From Brevundimonas vancanneytii (GTDB lineage: Bacteria > Pseudomonadota > Alphaproteobacteria > Caulobacterales > Caulobacteraceae), in contig CAMCIP010000104.1 in assembly GCA_945874855.1 (NCBI GenBank), positions 1-7,825 on the forward strand: a stretch of 7,825 nucleotides of DNA, read 5' to 3'. Under the pieces are notes generated by a model that saw nothing but the letters and a program-made list of their open reading frames with translations, was not told the origin of the DNA and did not search any database. Positions 5,821 to 7,825 of this stretch are shown here, piece by piece. Positions within the stretch are counted from its first letter, which is position 1; the number at the start of each line of letters is the position of its first letter. Made by a program: the position numbers and the translations under genes.

Positions 5821-7220
5821 ACCGGCATCCGGCACCGGTGCAGACTGAGCTCTACCACCCCCCTGGGCCGGAACCTTTGCCGCCGCTCGCCGCGCTCCTG
5901 CGAACGGCCCTCCGGGGCGAGGGCAATCTGCTCAGCCTGCTGCCCGCATCGGCCTATGAAGTCCCCTTTGGGCCGCTCGGCTATTCCCGTCGCTTCATCC
6001 TGATCGTCAACGATCCGGAACAGATCCGGGCCATCCTGGCCGATCCCGACGATGTGTTTCCCAAGAGCGACCTGATGGTGGGCGCGCTGGAGCCGCTCGT
6101 CGGCGACAGCATCTTCGTCTCGGCGGGCGATCGTTGGCGGGCGCAGCGCAGGATGGTCGATCCGGCCTTCTCCCACATGCGTCTCAGCCTGGCGTTTCCG
6201 TCCATGTCCGCGGCGATCGACGACATGGAGATCCGCCTCGATGAGCGTTGCCGCACGGGCGAGGCCTTCTCCCTCGACCTGATGCTGGGCCAGCTGACCG
6301 CGGACATCATCTGCCGAACCGTCTTCTCCGCCTCGCTGGCCAATGACACGGCGCGCGATGTGTTCGAGTCCTTTTCGATCTTCGAACGCAGCGTGGCCCA
6401 TGTCGAACTGCGCAGACTGATCTTCGACAAGGCCTTCACGGCCATTCCGCAGAGCCCGCCTGTGCTCGAGGCCTGCGAACGGATCCGCCGGCACATCGGC
6501 GTCCTGCTGGACCGCCACCTGGCCAGCAAGGGGGGCTTCGACGATATCGCCGCCAGCATCATCGCGGCCAGGGACCCCCAGGGCGGGACGGCCTTCACGC
6601 GAGAGGAACTGATCGACCAACTCGGGGTCTTCTTCCTGGCCGGTCACGAGACGACGGCCAGTGCCCTGACCTGGGCGATCTTCATCTCGGCGATGCGCCC
6701 CGAGGTGGCGGATCGAATAGCGGCCGAGGTCGGGCAGGATGCGGGGAGTTCGCCCGTCACCTTCGAACAGACCCGCAGTCTCACCTACGCCCGCAACGTG
6801 TTTCGCGAGACCTTGCGCCTCTATCCTCCGATCACCTTCCTGCCGCGCGTGGCGCTGAAGCCGGTCAGGTTCGGCCGCTATCAGCTTCGACGTGGCTCCA
6901 TGGTCATGATCGCGCCGTGGGTCGTCCACCGTCACAGTCAATTGTGGAAGAATCCCAATGCCTTTGATCCCGATCGCTTCCTGCCGGAGCGCGAGCACGA
7001 GATGACGGCGGGCGCCTATCTCCCGTTCGGGATCGGTCGCCGCGTCTGTGTGGGGGCCGCCTTCGCCACCACCGAGGCGACGCTCATTCTCGGACGTCTG
7101 ATGCGCCGATATCGCTTCACCGTCGACCGGCCGGAGCGGGTGCGCCCCGTGGCCCGGCTTACCACGCGGCCGGCGGAGGAAGTCATGGTGCGGATCCGTC
7201 GGGTCGGAAGCGCCGCATGA
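5817..7220 (+). CDS. Cytochrome P450 monooxygenase
   Basis: Encodes 467 residues from the GTG at 5817, a normal P450 length. It is a haem-thiolate monooxygenase that inserts one oxygen atom from O2 using electrons from a redox partner. Domain marks in order are PPGPEPLPP (15-23), the C-helix WRAQRRMVDPAFS (from Trp107), the I-helix oxygen-activation motif AGHETT (275-280), the K-helix ExxR as ETLRLYPP (Glu331, Arg334), FDPDRFLP (383-390) and the haem loop FGIGRRVCVG with ligand Cys411. All are intact. No N-terminal membrane anchor and no fused reductase are present, so it should be soluble and need a separate ferredoxin and reductase, not seen here. The GTG at 5817 is preferred because AGGA (5804-5807) sits 9 bases before it; GTG 5814 is the alternative. 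The frame stays open far upstream, but that part is antisense to the membrane-protein gene. It overlaps the ATP-grasp gene by ATGA. Being divergent from crt genes, it may hydroxylate or oxidise a carotenoid (compare CYP175A1, a Thermus beta-carotene hydroxylase); the substrate is unproven. Confidence 0.93.
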   Translation: MNRHPAPVQTELYHPPGPEPLPPLAALLRTALRGEGNLLSLLPASAYEVPFGPLGYSRRFILIVNDPEQIRAILADPDDVFPKSDLMVGALEPLVGDSIFVSAGDRWRAQRRMVDPAFSHMRLSLAFPSMSAAIDDMEIRLDERCRTGEAFSLDLMLGQLTADIICRTVFSASLANDTARDVFESFSIFERSVAHVELRRLIFDKAFTAIPQSPPVLEACERIRRHIGVLLDRHLASKGGFDDIAASIIAARDPQGGTAFTREELIDQLGVFFLAGHETTASALTWAIFISAMRPEVADRIAAEVGQDAGSSPVTFEQTRSLTYARNVFRETLRLYPPITFLPRVALKPVRFGRYQLRRGSMVMIAPWVVHRHSQLWKNPNAFDPDRFLPEREHEMTAGAYLPFGIGRRVCVGAAFATTEATLILGRLMRRYRFTVDRPERVRPVARLTTRPAEEVMVRIRRVGSAA

Positions 7221-7825
7221 GCCCCGGCACTGTCCTGATCACCATTGGCCGGCTGCCCAAGGCGCTGGATTTTGCGCGCGCCTTTCACGCACAGGGCTGG
7301 AGGGTGATCGTCGCGGAGCCGTTTCGGCGACATCTGACGGGGGCCTCCAACACCGTGGCCTTGCGCCGGGTGACCCCCGCCCCGTCTGCCGGCAAGGCGG
7401 CCTACCTTCAGGCCCTGCTGGAGATCGTCGACCGTGACGGCGTGAATCTGGTTCTGCCGCTGTCCGAGGAGACGATGCATGTCGCTCATCTTCGCGACAG
7501 GCTTCCTTCAGGCGTCCGGGTGTTCGCGCCGCCGGTCGACCAACTGCTGGCGCTTCACGACAAGCAAGGCTTTGCCGCCCTCGCCCACGGACTGGGCCTG
7601 ACCGTGCCGCGTACCGCCGCCCTCGGGACGTCCGATGCTGATGCCCTGGCCATGGCCTGTGACTATGTGGTCAAGCCGGCGCTGTCGTGCTCCGGCCGCG
7701 GCATTGCCTTCGGGGTGGCCGGCACCTCACCGCGCCCGGCCAGCAACGACGCCCGGCAGATCGTCCAGCAACGCATCACCGGCGGTCACTTCAGCACCTT
7801 TTCGATCGCCCACGCCGGGCGGGTC
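7217..7825 (+). CDS. ATP-grasp ligase, N-terminal part (truncated by window end)
   Basis: The ATG at 7217 overlaps the P450 stop (ATGA), with GGAAG six bases upstream. The frame is open for 203 codons to the window edge. The N-terminal part (MSPGTVLITIGR..., about 1-110) looks like the Rossmann-like pre-ATP-grasp domain seen in carbamoyl-phosphate-synthase-type enzymes. APPVDQLLALHDKQGFAALAHGLGLTVPRT (in two pieces around 105-133) matches the start of the ATP-grasp fold. VVKP (151-154) followed by SCSGRG (157-162) gives the ATP-binding Lys and glycine loop, and QQRITGGHFSTFSIAHAGRV (184-203) matches the strand that follows. The metal-binding catalytic residues would lie beyond the window. Such enzymes join a carboxylate to an amine or other nucleophile through an acyl-phosphate. 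Tight coupling to the P450 suggests that the P450 product, or a further-oxidised acid, is the substrate. Both substrates are unknown. Confidence 0.8.
   Translation, partial: MSPGTVLITIGRLPKALDFARAFHAQGWRVIVAEPFRRHLTGASNTVALRRVTPAPSAGKAAYLQALLEIVDRDGVNLVLPLSEETMHVAHLRDRLPSGVRVFAPPVDQLLALHDKQGFAALAHGLGLTVPRTAALGTSDADALAMACDYVVKPALSCSGRGIAFGVAGTSPRPASNDARQIVQQRITGGHFSTFSIAHAGRV

Noticed and set aside
5802..6998. Open frame of 398 codons on the minus strand across the P450
   Set aside because: Antisense shadow; the plus strand carries all P450 motifs in order.
7016..7489. 157-codon minus-strand frame over the P450/ATP-grasp junction
   Set aside because: It is antisense to two genes with clear motifs and an ATGA overlap; the composition is low-complexity.
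1..7825. CRISPR arrays, tRNA or rRNA genes, insertion sequences, attachment sites
   Set aside because: I saw no regularly spaced repeats, no tRNA-like folds, no transposase-like protein and no terminal inverted repeats. The window is almost fully coding.

Overview
The window is GC-rich (roughly two-thirds G+C by eye) and bacterial. It is part of a carotenoid biosynthesis locus. The protein sequences, the gene content and the chains of genes joined by 4-base overlaps look alphaproteobacterial, of the Caulobacterales or Sphingomonadales type. That placement is inferred from family resemblance, not measured.

Layout from left to right. (1) Bases 1-483, plus strand: the C-terminal part of a Rieske-type non-heme iron oxygenase whose start lies outside the window. 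(2) Bases 534-5717, minus strand: a compact operon read right to left. It encodes a seven-helix membrane protein (DUF2306-like, function unknown), a CrtD-type 1-hydroxycarotenoid 3,4-desaturase, a possible 44-residue small ORF, lycopene cyclase CrtY and phytoene desaturase CrtI. Membrane protein/crtD and crtY/crtI are both joined by ATGA stop-start overlaps. The only internal gap, about 215 bases between crtD and crtY, holds the strongest ribosome-binding site in the window and a perfect hairpin. (3) Bases 5718-5816: a short divergent intergenic region that must hold the promoters for both directions, unless transcription enters from outside. (4) Bases 5817-7825, plus strand: a cytochrome P450 followed, again through an ATGA overlap, by an ATP-grasp ligase cut off by the window end.

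How the genes may work together. CrtI makes lycopene from phytoene, CrtY closes a beta-ring, and CrtD adds a 3,4 double bond at a linear psi end that already carries a 1-hydroxyl. CrtY and CrtD together suggest a monocyclic carotenoid (gamma-carotene/torulene type) with one ring and one modified open end. No CrtC or CruF hydratase, needed to give CrtD its usual substrate, is recognisable here. Neither are CrtB, CrtE or CrtF. The membrane protein coupled to crtD is therefore a candidate for the missing end-group chemistry, though this is speculation. The divergent P450 and ATP-grasp pair looks like a tailoring module (oxidation followed by ATP-dependent ligation). If it acts on the carotenoid it would make an unusual conjugated pigment. 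The Rieske oxygenase at the left edge could be a third tailoring enzyme or an unrelated neighbour.
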